Made by a program: the position numbers and the translations under genes
Notes under the pieces: model-generated
Told to the model about the DNA's origin: nothing
Database searches by the model: none
Seen by the model: the letters and a program-made list of their open reading frames with translations, nothing else
From: Theropithecus gelada
Taxonomy: Eukaryota > Chordata > Mammalia > Primates > Cercopithecidae
Length of the DNA stretch: 64,000 bases
Direction: 5' to 3'
Assembly (NCBI RefSeq): GCF_003255815.1
Contig: NC_037682.1
Location: 20,418,153-20,482,152, forward strand
Shown here: positions 21,831 to 32,379 of the stretch, piece by piece
Layout: the number at the start of each line of letters is the position of its first letter
Position numbering within the stretch: the first letter of the stretch is position 1

Positions 21831-22594
21831 AAACAGGCTCAGGGTAGCTATTAACTGTTCCACCCCATTAGCAATGTTTCCCAATAAGGGAAGTCCTCAC
21901 ATGGTGGCATGATGGAGGGACACTATCTTTGAAGGAACCCAAGGTCTACTGTGGACCAGCTATGGGAGTCCTGTGTTTCCTCATCAGAACAAGAGGGGCA
22001 GCAACCCCCACCCTATGGACTGTTTCGAGGAAGAGTATGAGATGCCAGAGGTGTCCAGTATGCACCTGGCATATAATAATTGCTCAGTGGGCAACCAGAC
22101 TTTTAAAACAAGCCATGCACCCTTGCTGGTTCCCTCTCCTCACCTCCCACTCACGCCTTAATCCGCGGCAATCTGGCTTCCGCTCGTGAGACAGCTCCTG
22201 CTAAGGGGGCTAAGGAGACTTCTTACTGTCTCCTCCTACTGCTCCACGCCTTCTCAACTCCTCTCCCTCCAATGATTCCTTAAACTCATATTCCAAAGCA
22301 AATGCCTCTTCTCTCCTCCCCAAGCACCTTTCCTATAGGCAATGCCCTCCCTTCTCCGGGCTTCAGCTGCATGAATTTATATACTTAGTTTTCCCCGTCA
22401 TCCCAGCGTCTCTCTACTGCAGAGCCACACACACCAGAGTGCTCTGGACAGCTCCCCTGAGCACCTCATGGGCACCGGGAACTCTCCTCATCCCAAGCAG
22501 AACTCACCTTCTCTGATCTCCTCAATTTCAGGCCACCTCACTCCACTTCCCTGCACATTTTAGCAGATGTCCCTGCACAAACACAAAAGCCTCC

Positions 22595-23086
22595 TATATG
22601 AGTTTCCTGTTGCTCCTGTAATAAATTGCCAATAAACTGCCAAAACCACAGTGGCTTAAAACAACATACATGTATTACCTTATAGTTCCAAAAGTCAGAA
22701 ATCCTAAAATCGAGGTGTTGGCAGGGCCACATTCTTTCGGGAAGCTCTGAGAATGAATGTGTTTCTTTGCCTTTTCTGGCTTCGAGAAGCTGCCTGCATC
22801 CCTTGACTCCTGGCTCCTTCCTCTATCTTGAAGGCCAGCAGAGCAGCATCCTCCAATCTCTTCCTCTCTGACTCTGAGCCTCCCACGTCCCTCTTATTAA
22901 GATGCCTGTGATTACACTGGGCCCACCCAGATAATCCAAGATCATCGCTCCCATCTCAAGATCCTTAACTTAATCACATCTGCAAAAAAATCCCTTCTGC
23001 CATGAAGATAATACATTTACGAGTTCTAGGGATTAGGACAGGGACATTTTTGGGGGGCCATTATGTGGCCCACTATACCTAACTAC
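22595..23086 (-). mobile_element. MLT1-type MaLR LTR (solo)
   Basis: Reversed MLT1: TATATGAGTTTCCTGTTGCT start, GTGGCTTAAAACAACATACA, AATCGAGGTGTTGGCAGGGC, CCTGTGATTACACTGGGCCC and CACTATA end. A lone LTR of a non-coding endogenous retrovirus-like element. Confidence 0.85.
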
Positions 23087-23430
23087 CTCTATCTGCTCTA
23101 ATCCTCTGCGCTAACCCTGTAAGGACAGGAATGATGCTGATCCACTCCCTTTTTTTGTCCAGTGTCTCCATGTGAACCCGGTGAGATGATGTAAAAGGTT
23201 AGGGATCATGCCTTATCTCTACTCTACACTCAAGCACTTCGGCAGAACCCCTCCCGTTGGCTTTTTGAGGATGCTAGTCTTTCTAAGTCTGTTCAGACTT
23301 GACCACACACCCCCCAACCTCACTCTTACCTTTCTCCTCACTTCCGATCTTATCTGTATCCAAACTTCTAGGAAATGACTACGCCTGGTCACCTCCATGC
23401 TAATCAGGTTCCACCCCCATCACTCTCCAG

Positions 23431-23633
23431 CAGGGTTTCTAAAGATAACTCTTCGTTATGAGGGACTATTCTGTCCATTGTAAAATGTTTACAGTAATCC
23501 TGGTCTCCAACTGCTAGATGCCAGCAGCTTACCCCTACGCTGAGCTGTGACAACCACAAGGTCTCCAGACACTGCCCAATGTCCAGGGACAGGAGGCAGG
23601 GCTGTAAAATCGACTCAGGTTCAGACCCACTGC
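23431..23633 (-). mobile_element. MER20, second copy
   Basis: CAGGGTTTCTAAAGATAACT start, CAACTGCTAGATGCCAGCAG, AAGGTCTCCAGACACTGCCC, end GGTTCAGACCCACTGC. Inserted in the L2. Confidence 0.82.
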
Positions 23634-25039
23634 TTTCTATAATAGCTCTTGCTAAAGTTGCCGATGGCTTCCCTGAGAGTAAATCCACGGGACACTTTTC
23701 AGTCTTTCTGGTTGGTTTCTCAGCAGCACTTGGCACTGTCAGCCATTGTGGCCTGGAGAACCTCTCTTCTCCCCTGACTTCCAGGTCACCCACTCTCCTG
23801 GTTTCCCTCCTACCTCTCTGGCTGCAAACCTTCTGTCTCCTTTGCAGGATCAAGCTCCCCTTCTAGACCATGAACTGCTAAAATCCCTCAAAGCTTGGTC
23901 ACAGGCCTTTCCACCTCTCACTCAGCACATTCTCCCCAGGTTCTGTGCTCCACACCCACTCCCCCACTGACCACCCATGCACAGGTGACTCACTAAGCAA
24001 CATCTCCAAGCCTCCTCTCCAAGCTTAAGACCCATATATCCAACTGCCTTCTTGACATCACCACTTGGATATCTTGTTACTCCAAACTCAACAAGTCCCA
24101 AACCCAAATCATTTTTCTCTTAACCCAGTCCCCTTTCAGCCTCCTCCATTTCTCAGAGAAAGACACCATTAACGACCTGTTGGGAGACTGCAGATGTCCT
24201 TGATACCTCCTGCTCCCTTCCTTAAGCCAGTTAGTCTATGTCTAAGTCAGAGCTCTCCTCTCTGATACAGTTCACAAAGCAGTTCATTTGGCTCCATGTC
24301 TGTGCTGCAACCCTAGCGCAGTCCTTCCACCATTGCCGACTACAGAACTCCCACACGCTCTACCTGGGGAAAGGGGTGTGGGTACCCATTCTTGACCAGC
24401 GCCCCTGAGCTCAATCAGTTCTCCAGGCTGCAGCCAAAATCATCTTTTCAAAACACAAATGTGACCAAGTTACTCCTGCTCCCCTTCTACATTCTTAAAA
24501 GGACAGAAGTCCTAATTTGGTCCACTGGGTCCTACATGATCATGTCTCCATCATCTCCTCCACGCCCCTGTGTGTGCTGCACTCCAGGCACACTGACATT
24601 CATCCAGTAGCTCAGATGTACCATGCTCTCCTGCCACAGGGCCTTTGCTCTTGCTGTTCAAAGCATCTCGAGGCACCTGTCCAATCTTCACCTGGTAGGC
24701 ATTCACCTTCAGTCACAGCTCAACTAGCAGTAAGCCTTCTCCAACCTCCACCCATATTACTTCCCTGGTTGTTCACTTTCTCCCAGCCTCGCTGTTTCTC
24801 CATCACTCTCAGAGTTATAATTTGACATGGATTTGTTTTAGTATTTGATTAATTCCATCTTCCCCACAGAGAACTCCATGAAGGCAGGATTTACCTGATT
24901 GTCTTGTCTGACCCACCACTGTATTTACAGGGCCAGCACCGTGTCTGGCACAAAGGAGATACTCAACAAGTGTTTTTGTAGTGAATGAGGATCTTCTTAC
25001 CCTCTAGAATGTTTTTTCTCTATTATCCCACACTCCCCG

Positions 25040-25310
25040 ATCTCTGTCCACTAGCTCAAGCTTGATTCCTTAAAGTTGCTTTGGTAATCCTTCCACCTCA
25101 TACCCTTGAAAACCCTTCTTGCTCATCTTTGCAACCCATCTATTGATAGTACCTTGTGTTGCAACTGACATCACACGTGTACCTGCTTGTTCAATGCCTG
25201 TCTTCCCACCAGACCATCTGCTCCCTGAGGACAGGAACCATGTCTGTCTTGTTGAAGGGTTTACCCCCGGCACCTAGCCCAGAGCCTGATATTACTGGTT
25301 TGAAAGTGGG
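25040..25310 (+). repeat. L2 3'-end relic
   Basis: ATCTGCTCCCTGAGGACAGG, ACCATGTCTGTCTTGTTGAA and CCCAGAGCCTGATATTACTG follow the L2 3' terminus. Confidence 0.5.
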
Positions 25311-25657
25311 AAGTCATGCTCTGCATTCCCAAAGGCCAGCTCCGAGTCACCCACTCTGGAAGATCCATTGGTTCAATACCGCCCAATGGTTAACCAGACA
25401 CACACTGCCCTGAGTTCTGCTTGGTGATTTCCTGATCTGCTGACTACTGCCATGTGGGTGCTCTCAGCATTGCCCTTGGACACCAAGTGTTGCAGCCACT
25501 GAGCCAGGGCCAGGGGACAGCAAGATCCAACATCGACAGGTCCAGAAGGGATGGTAGAAAAGCTCTGGGGCCAAGCTGGGCCAGTATGGCTCCCCCTGGT
25601 GGTTTCCTTCCATGTTCCTTGGCAACCTCTCCCATGAGTAGCCCAGGGCACACTCAC

Positions 25658-25920
25658 CAGCCAGGAGAAGAAGCCAGCTGATTTGTCCTGGGTGGAGATC
25701 TGCCCCTCGTAGGGGCCAAAGATGTGGCCCTTGGGGATGACCTCGTTGATACATCGCACGTCACTCTCTCCGCTAGTGTCCTTGACCACCTCCATGCCCT
25801 GTGGGATGGTGAGTGCTGCCCGGTCTGGGATGCCCACGGGCACCGGTGTGTCAGACACAAACACTGGGGGGCCATGGTTTGGGCATTCATCCACGAAGTA
25901 CTCCTGGCAGGACTCACAGA
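25658..25920 (-). CDS. PRDM11: PRDM11 exon, zinc knuckle and start of PR domain (codons 75-162)
   Basis: A 263-base exon; acceptor CCCTCCAG, donor CTG/GTGAGT. Enters in phase 1, leaves in phase 0. The segment CESCQEYFVDECPNHGPP gives Cys76, Cys79, Cys87 and His90, the CCCH zinc knuckle also found ahead of the PR domain in PRDM7/9-type proteins. The PR domain then begins (IPQGMEVVKD, DVRCINEVIPKGHIFGPYEG, DKSAGFFSWL). GHIFGPYEG is the SET-like N-terminal motif for cofactor contact. All codons are open, with no sign of decay. Residue numbers assume the ATG at 27011. Confidence 0.97.
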
Positions 25921-26429
25921 CTGGAGGGATGGCAAGAGAAGGGAGGGCCTCAGTTGTTGCAGGAAGGTAAGATCCCCATGGGGAAGGCAGAGGGGCTGAC
26001 AGGAGGCCTACCCGTGGACAGACAGCTGCAGACCCCAGGTTCATCAGTAGCAATAACCCATACTCTCCCTGGGGACTCTAAGAACAGGCCTGCCTATGTC
26101 AAGGAGGCCAGCAGCTCCCTTTGTCTCAAGTTTTAAAAAACTGGAAGAAAGAGCATGGCTTTGGAGTCCAAGTGCAACCGTATTCCTTTGGGTTGGAGGA
26201 CCTCAGGCGGGATACTTAACCCTCACCAAGATTCAGTGTGCTATCTGGAAAATGGGGCCAACAATAGCCACTTGGATGGCTAACGATGATGACTAACCAA
26301 GGCCTGGACCTGGGCCTGGTATATGGCAGGTGAGGACCTATCATAGTAGCATTGCTGCAAATTCTCTAGCCAGGAATGGGGCAACAGGGGTGAAGGGAGG
26401 AGCAGCCCAGAGCCCCAAGCTCCACTTAC
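25921..26429 (-). other. PRDM11: PRDM11 intron 3, with MIR relic
   Basis: A 509-base phase-1 intron (GTAAGT...CCAG). It contains a diverged MIR (+) at about 26145-26335: GAGCATGGCTTTGGAGTCCA and TCTGGAAAATGGGGCCAAC. Confidence 0.85.
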
Positions 26430-26533
26430 ACCAGAAGTCCACTTGCTGGAAGCTTTTAGGCATGATGAGGTCACGCTTCCCCTTCAGTTTCTTGGGCTCA
26501 ACTTCCATGGCCGAGGAGTCCGGTCTCCTAGAG
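26430..26533 (-). CDS. PRDM11: PRDM11 exon, basic linker (codons 40-75)
   Basis: A 104-base exon; acceptor TGCCCTGGCCAG, donor CTGGT/GTAAGT. Enters in phase 2, leaves in phase 1. Product: split Cys40, then SRRPDSSAMEVEPKKLKGKR and DLIMPKSFQQVDFW. The basic cluster KKLKGKRD could act as a nuclear-localisation or DNA-contacting patch (inference). A competing donor two bases upstream (GTGTAA) would break the frame with the next exon. The GTAAGT site restores Phe75 and Cys76 of the zinc knuckle and is therefore chosen. Confidence 0.96.
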
Positions 26534-26892
26534 CTGGCCAGGGCAGAGGCCCGAAAAGAAAGTAAAGAAGTCATCAGAGAGTGAGAGCCCAGTGAGGACA
26601 AAAGTTAGGGACCTGGCCAGGAGACCGAGAAGATGTGGGGTGGGCAGAGGAGTCCCAGCTGTTCTGCTGTTCAGTGCAGGAGTGGTGGAAAAACTGGAGG
26701 ATTGAGATGCGAGCACAGACCTCCCTAGGCCACTGCTTGAATTTTTCTAGAGCCTGCACCCAGGAGCTGCCGGCAGCAGGGTGAGGGAAGGTGGGCAAGG
26801 AGTGAGAACGTTTCCCAGGGCTCCCAACCAACCCAGCCCAGGCACCTTCCACTCCCACTTCTCTCTCTCCAGTTCCCACACAAGGGCCTCAC
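26534..26892 (-). other. PRDM11: PRDM11 intron 2
   Basis: A 359-base phase-2 intron (GTGAGG...CCAG). No repeat or other element recognised. Confidence 0.85.
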
Positions 26893-27017
26893 CAGGGCTG
26901 GCCATACTCCTGGTCTCGGAGTGGTGAGCAGACCTCCGTCTTCACCACCGTCACCATATCCCCCACGGCTGCATTGGTCTGGGCCAAGCACTCCTTCATG
27001 TTCTCGGTCATTCTGTC
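26893..27017 (-). CDS. PRDM11: PRDM11 first coding exon (codons 1-40)
   Basis: A 125-base exon; acceptor CCTCCTGCGTCCCAG, donor CCCTG/GTGAGG, leaving in phase 2. The ATG at 27011-27009 has A at -3; a second in-frame ATG is four codons on. Product starts MTENMKECLAQTNAAVGDMV and continues TVVKTEVCSPLRDQEYGQP, the N-terminus I recognise for PRDM11. Upstream of the ATG the exon reads GACAGA with no stop, so an upstream exon ending in phase 2 could extend the N-terminus; which start is used cannot be decided here. No signal peptide or membrane segment, as expected for a nuclear protein. Confidence 0.95.
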
Positions 27018-27549
27018 CTGGGACGCAGGAGGTGGGACCAGCACAGGAAGAGGATCAAAGAAACAGGGGAAGAAGGGTGAGTGGCGGAGAGGGCAAGTGG
27101 GGGTCTTGCGGAGTCTGGTTACCCTCCCTGCCATCCCCAGAGGAAGCGCTTGAGAACACAGACAACAAAAACAGCTGTAGCCCCGCCAAGAGGAAATGCC
27201 ATTTCTATCCCGGGCTGGTCCTGGGGACGACTGGAGCCACCAGCCCCATGGGGTCAGGGGCCTAGGGCAGCCCAGGCCAGGAGGCCGCACTGGGAAGCAC
27301 AGCCTGGACCCCCAGACCAAAGGGCAAAGGGCAGGAGGATCCCATAGGAGCCTGGGCGCAAAACTGCAAAGGGGAGAAGGGAGGGAACAACTCAAGCCCA
27401 ACTGGGGCCAAGGGGTAGTGGGCGGACTGAATGGGCCCTCAGAGCCTGGCAGGGCAGCCCCTCACCCTGGAACTGTCGGGAGCGCAGCCAGGCCCCTTTG
27501 TCAGCTCAGAGCAGGTACAGGCAGGGCCTGGGGGCGCTGGCGAGGGCCA

Positions 27550-28480
27550 GCCAGGGCGCCAGCCCCACCCCACTCTCTCTAGGGGACACTCCCTAGCCCG
27601 CCGCTTACCGCCCTCCACCACTGCTCCGGGCTTCAGCCCCTCCCTCGGCACCCCGGGGTCCTCATGCCAAGCACGGGGACACTCTTCGGGGCCAGGGTGG
27701 CACGCAGCTGGGGCTGGGACCGCGCTGGGCCCCAGGACTGGGCGAACGGCTGTGTGACTCACTACCCGGGGCCCCGCTGGCCACACCCCTGCTCTTCGGC
27801 TAATCAGCCCCCTGCTCCCCACCGGGGCCCCAAAGCCGGCGGCGGCGACTGGGAGGGGTGTGGGGAAATGTGACGGCCTGCCCCCTCCTCCGAGCTGGCG
27901 GGGCCAGGGGCGCGCGGTGGGAAAGGGGAGGGCTGCCCGGGCCGGGCCGCGCCGCCCCCTGCCCCTTGGCCACCCCGTCTCAGGCCGGTGTGCGCTGCGG
28001 CCGGGGCAGGCGCGGGCCGGCTCTCCCACTCTCGCCAGCCTTCCCGGCGGGGAGCTCCCTGCCCGGCCCGCCCGGCCCTGCCCAGCGCCCGCCCCCCGCC
28101 CGCCGGGCCCGGCATTCCTTGCGGGGGCATGTGGCTTCTTGCCGGCCCCGGGGGCACGCAGTTGGCTGGCTGCCGGGAGGGGGGGCGCGGGGAGCGGGAG
28201 GAAGCGGGCGCCCGGGCTGGGCGGCGGGAGGGGGCGCCGCTGGGGGCCGCTCTCGGCGGGGCGGTGGACCCATTCCAGGGCCTCCCACGGGGCCCGGCAT
28301 GCACTCGGCCCAGGGGGCGCCTGGGCTGGGCGACAGCGCCAAGGAGGCCGGGCGTCCCCAGCCTCCGAGCTGCCTTGGCGTGGCGGCGACGACGGGGCCT
28401 GCGCTGCCACCGGTGCAGACACAGGACACCCGCTCGCTCAGCCGCGGCCTGCCGCACCTGCACCGTCCGGGGCAGGATCG
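27550..28480 (-). promoter_or_regulatory. PRDM11: Intragenic CpG island, candidate alternative PRDM11 promoter
   Basis: Dense CpG (for example GCCGGGCCGCGCCGCCCCCT and GCCCGCCGGGCCCGGC), strong GC boxes and no TATA. It lies 0.5-1.5 kb upstream of the first coding exon on the gene strand. A minus-strand donor GAGGGCG/GTAAGC after 27609 and another GGGTA/GTGAGT after 27763 could end a non-coding first exon spliced to 27017. An AP-1 word TGACTCA lies at 27756-27762. The coding frame that runs into the 27609 donor leaves in the wrong phase to extend PRDM11, so such an exon would most simply be 5' UTR. Confidence 0.55.
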
Positions 28481-28917
28481 GGGTGCCTGCCGCTCTCCTG
28501 CCTTCTGGCTGCGTTATGCCAGGGGCTCCCCCGCTGGGTACTCGGCTGCCCTCACAGCCTGTGGGATGGCCCCTTGCGACCTCTGAGGGCGCAGGAATTG
28601 GGACCTGGAAGATGTCAAGCGACTTGCCCAAGGTCATGCAGACCACGCCCCATGGTTGCTCAGGAAATTGGAAACTGGCTGAACCCCCAGATTCAAGTGT
28701 TTCAGGTTGGCCTGGCCATGCAGTATCCCTGTCCAGTCCTCTTACCTAACAATCGCTGGGATCACCCTTAAGTGGGTTCAGGCCCCAGTTCACAAGTTCA
28801 GCAGCCAGGTGGGAGCAAGGCCCTGTGGATTTGTGAAGGATCCCTGAACACCTGCTGCCCTGAGGCGCTCTCACTGGGATGGGCAGTACCCCCTACCATA
28901 CATCCTGGGGCGCAGCC

Positions 28918-29405
28918 TCAGCGGTTAGGTGCCTGGGCACTGGACAGGCACTGCCTGAGTTCAAATCGCACTGACGGGCGGTGTCATCCCGGGCAGGTGT
29001 TATGGTCCCCACCCCCCTTCATATGTTGAAGCCCTCAGCCCCAGGGTATCTGTATTTGCAGATAGCGCTGTGAGGAGGTGATCAAGATTAATTGAGGTCA
29101 TAAGGGTTAAGTGCCCTTATAAGGAGAGGAAGAGACACCAGGGCCCTCTCTACCATGAGGACACATCCAGAAGGCAGGCATCCACAAGGCGGAGTGCCAC
29201 AACCAGGAACGAATAGGCTGGCATTCTGATCTTGGATTTCTCAGGCTCTAAAACTGTGAGAAATAAATGGCTGTTGTTTAAGCGTCTCTGTCTATGGTAT
29301 TTTGTCATGGCAGCCTGAGATGACTAATACAGCAGGTTATCTAACTTCTCTGTGTTCTCATTTCTTCCTCTAGAAAATGTGGCTAATAATAGATTCTATC
29401 ACAGA
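28918..29405 (+). repeat. MIR SINE split by an MLT1 LTR
   Basis: Left part 28918-28997 (CAGCGGTTAGGTGCCTGGGC, GTTCAAATCGCACTGACGGG). It resumes at 29332 (AGGTTATCTAACTTCTCTGT, TTTCTTCCTCTAGAAAATGT). The LTR sits between. Confidence 0.8.
28998..29331 (+). mobile_element. MLT1A/B-type MaLR LTR (solo) inside a MIR
   Basis: TG...CA ends (TGTTATGGTCCCCACC and GATGACTAATACA), CATATGTTGAAGCCCTCAGC, GCCCTTATAAGGAGAGGAAG, CTGTGAGAAATAAATGGCTG. Five-base target duplication GCAGG at 28993-28997 and 29332-29336. Confidence 0.92.
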
Positions 29406-29864
29406 CATAGCTGTATTCCGTGGACACAGACGAGTGTGGAGGGGCCACGCACAGTCTCTGTACATCCCACTAAAGAATGCTGATCAGGAAGATGAGTGCT
29501 AGTGACATCATTAAGGGGTGGCTTTGAATTCTCTCCATTGGCTTGGATTTATTTTTTTTTAAGTCAGTGATTTGGAAACTCTGAGGCTTTATTGGAATGG
29601 ACTGCTGAGGACTGCTTTTCATGGAGCTCCCTTGCTCTGGCCCCTCTGCCCTCCACAAGCCCCACCTGTATGCCATTCTCCATCTTGCCATGGGGCCTGT
29701 GAACTTGCTGCGTCCTCGCCTGCAGAACACCTGGGGAACTCCTGCCCAGACTTCAGACCTCACTGCCCCCCTCCAACTGCCACCAAAAACACCCTCTCCT
29801 AGCCCCATGTCACACTTCATGGCAGTGTGACATGTGTAACCATCTTTTGTTAGCAGGATTACTT

Positions 29865-30145
29865 GATTAATATCTGTTTCCCTTAAGAGACTGTAAGCTC
29901 CCCGAGGGCAGGGTGCAGGCCACCATTGAACTGCCAGCACCTGTAACAGTGCCTGGCACCAGGGCCAAGACTAGGGAAAGACAAGCCAGGCACTAGGAGG
30001 CTTTCACTCTCAGGGTCACACGCTTGCAGGACTGGCACCTGAGAGTGAAGACCTCTTTCAATTTTGTACGCTGAAAACCTTGCTTGGCTGACTCTCTGCC
30101 TTGCTCAGCACACAGCATATCCTCAGTAAATATTCACCAAATGTC
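29865..30145 (+). repeat. L2 3'-end relic
   Basis: GACTGTAAGCTCCCCGAGGG, AACAGTGCCTGGCACCAGG, and TATCCTCAGTAAATATTCAC as the terminal block, with unrelated sequence between. Confidence 0.5.
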
Positions 30146-30364
30146 CCCCTTCATATCTCACTGGCCCCTCTGATATGTCCCACTCGTCCCATTGGGAATC
30201 TCAATTCTGAAAGAGACCTCAGCAGGAAAAACAGCGTGGGGGTTTGATTCCCTATGGAGCTCTCTTCCAGTGATCTCCGCCAGGCAGAGCGGGTAGTGAG
30301 AGATGCTGACAGGGTGGGCACTGAAGGGTGAAGAGGGGCACTGTGGGGTAGGATGGAATTAGAC

Positions 30365-30490
30365 TCACGAGACTCAGAGCCTGATTCTGACGATCAGTTG
30401 AGGAGGATAAGCTGTGTGGCCATGGCACGTCACTTACACTCTCTAGGGCCTTAGTGTCTTCTTTTGCAAAATAGAAATACTGATACTTGC
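30365..30490 (+). repeat. MIR relic
   Basis: GACTCAGAGCCTGATTCTGA, CTGTGTGGCCATGGCACGTC, TTGCAAAATAGAAATAC. Confidence 0.5.
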
Positions 30491-30519
30491 CAGGTGGAGG
30501 TGGTCTCCATTAGGAATAA

Positions 30520-30672
30520 ATGAGGAGGGCACAGAGGGATGTGGGAAGAGTTTGGAGGGAGAATAGGCAATAGTAAGAGAATAAAGGATGGAGGGTAAGA
30601 GAGGGAGAGAAGAGAGGAGAGGAGGGAGAAAAGAGAAGATGGAGAGGGTAAGGGAGATTGAAAGAGAAGGAC
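30520..30672 (+). repeat. Purine-rich (GGAGA)n tract
   Basis: About 150 bases with very few pyrimidines; GGAGAGAAGAGAGGAGAGGA type repeats. Strongly strand-asymmetric. Confidence 0.85.
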
Positions 30673-31759
30673 CGAGGCATCCAAACATTTTCCTGTCTTA
30701 AATCATTCCCAGCAAATCACCCTCTGTGGGCAAAGCATTACTTTGTATCTCAAAGTAGACACATCTATGGGACATTTGCTTTTATGTCCTATCTCTCACA
30801 TCCCACCTTCACCACACGAAAGACGCAATGTTTTATAAAACAAACACATACTAAACGGTACAGTTAAGAAACAACCAGAGATAGTGTCAGAGGCCTCATG
30901 GAGAAAGAGGGGTGTTGGTTATGCCAGGAATCTGTTGTAAAAGGGTTAGTGATTGAGTTCTTCATTCAACTCCGAGCCTCCTGGCAGCCAAAGCATAAAG
31001 GGAAACAAAATGAGTTACCAAGTTCTTATTATCTGACACCTATTTATTGACTATATGCACAAATAATTTCTGTCTACTCGGAACTGGCTGTCTGGAGAAC
31101 CAGGATCAAGCCTCAAAGGACTGATGTGCATTCCAACTCTTAAGTGGTCCATAGACCTCTCTACTTTGAAATAGACAGATTTCTGCACTTGTGATAAAGG
31201 CCACAGGGACAGGGAGGGAGAAGATGGGATGTGGCAGGACCAAATGAACTCCCACTGGGGAGAGAGAGAGGGAGAACATGGGCTGGTATCCTTCACTGAG
31301 TCCACCTCAGCAGACACTCTAAGGCCTGGCCCAGGTAAAGCCCCCATAGCCCTTCCTGAAGATTGCTCTAGTCCTACCTGCCCAGCAAAAGGCTTGGGGG
31401 AAGGGTGGTCGGCAGGCCTCATGGAGGATTCCAAGCTGCTGGCAATGCTCCCTCTCAGCTGGCTCCTCTAAGTCTGCACATGCAGAGATTAGGCTTGTTG
31501 CAAACCCAGCAGTGAGCTGCAAACCCAGAAGGAGGGGGCAGAATGCAGCCCAGGAGCCTGCAGCTCTGTTTTCACCCTTGGCAGGGTGCCAGGATCCTGG
31601 AATGCCCAGGAGCCAGTGTAGCCAGGGGACTGGGGATCTGTGCCCACTTGGTTTCCCTAGAGGCTGGCACCATGAGAATCTAGAAGGTTTACTCTGGTAC
31701 CTACCACAGCATCTATGTTGTCCCCATTGATATCAAAAGGACATGAGGTTAGGTTTCTG

Positions 31760-31935
31760 GCCCAAGCCACATGCTGACCTTGACTTGGGCTAGGAATCCC
31801 AAGCCCTGGGTCTCAGTTCTGGCTGTGCCGTCAATTTTTTAGGTGACCCGGATAAGATTCCTGCCTTGCCCTCAGTTTCTCTTTCCTGTAAAATAAAAGG
31901 TCCAACTCATAGTCCTTAACAGTAAACCATGTGTG
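31760..31935 (+). repeat. MIR relic
   Basis: TCTCAGTTCTGGCTGTGCCG, TTGCCCTCAGTTTCTCTTTC, CTGTAAAATAAAAGGTCCAA. Confidence 0.65.
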
Positions 31936-32149
31936 AGGTGGGCAAGGGCTTGGAATTATTACAGGGAGTTATCAAATTTATATTCTCAGCAAGCATGCCT
32001 ATAGAGAACATAAATTATATGCCTCGAACTTATATGTATAAGACAGATTTGCAAATGAATACTTTTGTGATGAACACAAAAGACAAATGTATTTAAAAGT
32101 GTTATTGAATTCATAGAAAGCTTATGTCACCATGTATTTTGTTAATCAA

Positions 32150-32335
32150 TTGACACCAGCACAGCCACTCACAAACTGTGTAACCTTGACAAAATGCATT
32201 AACCACACCTGCCAGGTTTCCCCATCTGTCCAGTGGGACTGATATCAGAACCTATCTCATAGGGCTGTTTTACACAGCATAATGCCTGACCTATCATAAT
32301 TACTCTATAAATATTATTGTCATTAATTTTATTAA
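32150..32335 (+). repeat. MIR SINE
   Basis: AACTGTGTAACCTTGACAAA, GGTTTCCCCATCTGTCCAGT, CTCATAGGGCTGTTTTACAC, ATTACTCTATAAATATTATT. Confidence 0.75.
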
Positions 32336-32379
32336 TATTTAAAAGTATAACAGACATCAGACGTGCATATGGTGGTGAA

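Larger units (their letters stand above)
22200..24990 (+). mobile_element. Long L2 LINE 3' region, split by MLT1 and MER20
   Basis: CT-rich L2 ORF2/3' UTR sequence: CTTCTTGACATCACCACTTG, then GCTGCAGCCAAAATCATCTT, CCACAGGGCCTTTGCTCTTG, GAACTCCATGAAGGCAGG and CACCGTGTCTGGCACAAAG at the 3' end. It is cut by an MLT1 LTR (22595-23086) and MER20 (23431-23633). No open reverse-transcriptase frame remains. Confidence 0.75.
4734..25657 (-). other. PRDM11: PRDM11 intron 4 (about 20.9 kb)
   Basis: A phase-0 intron between the two PR-domain exons in the window. It is filled mainly with L2, L1M, MIR, Alu and hAT material, itemised below. I found no further exon with coding potential on either strand. 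Stretches where I recognise nothing: about 4740-5215, 7810-8640, 9490-10190, 10425-11155, 12430-12980, 14410-15180, 19160-19650, 19990-20440 and 20860-21540. Confidence 0.85.

Noticed and set aside
25373..26053. 226-codon minus-strand frame as a single gene
   Set aside because: Only 25658-25920 is exon (clean AG and GT borders and PRDM11 sequence). The extensions on both sides are intron read-through.
27439..28771. Long overlapping open frames on both strands (up to 327 codons)
   Set aside because: They lie in a CpG island, where stop codons are rare in every frame. The products are low-complexity Pro/Ala/Gly/Arg with no domain, and both strands are open at once.
28918..28997. tRNA-like segment with GTTCAAATC (B-box-like)
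   Set aside because: It is the tRNA-derived head of a MIR SINE. No cloverleaf can be drawn, and the MIR body continues after the LTR.
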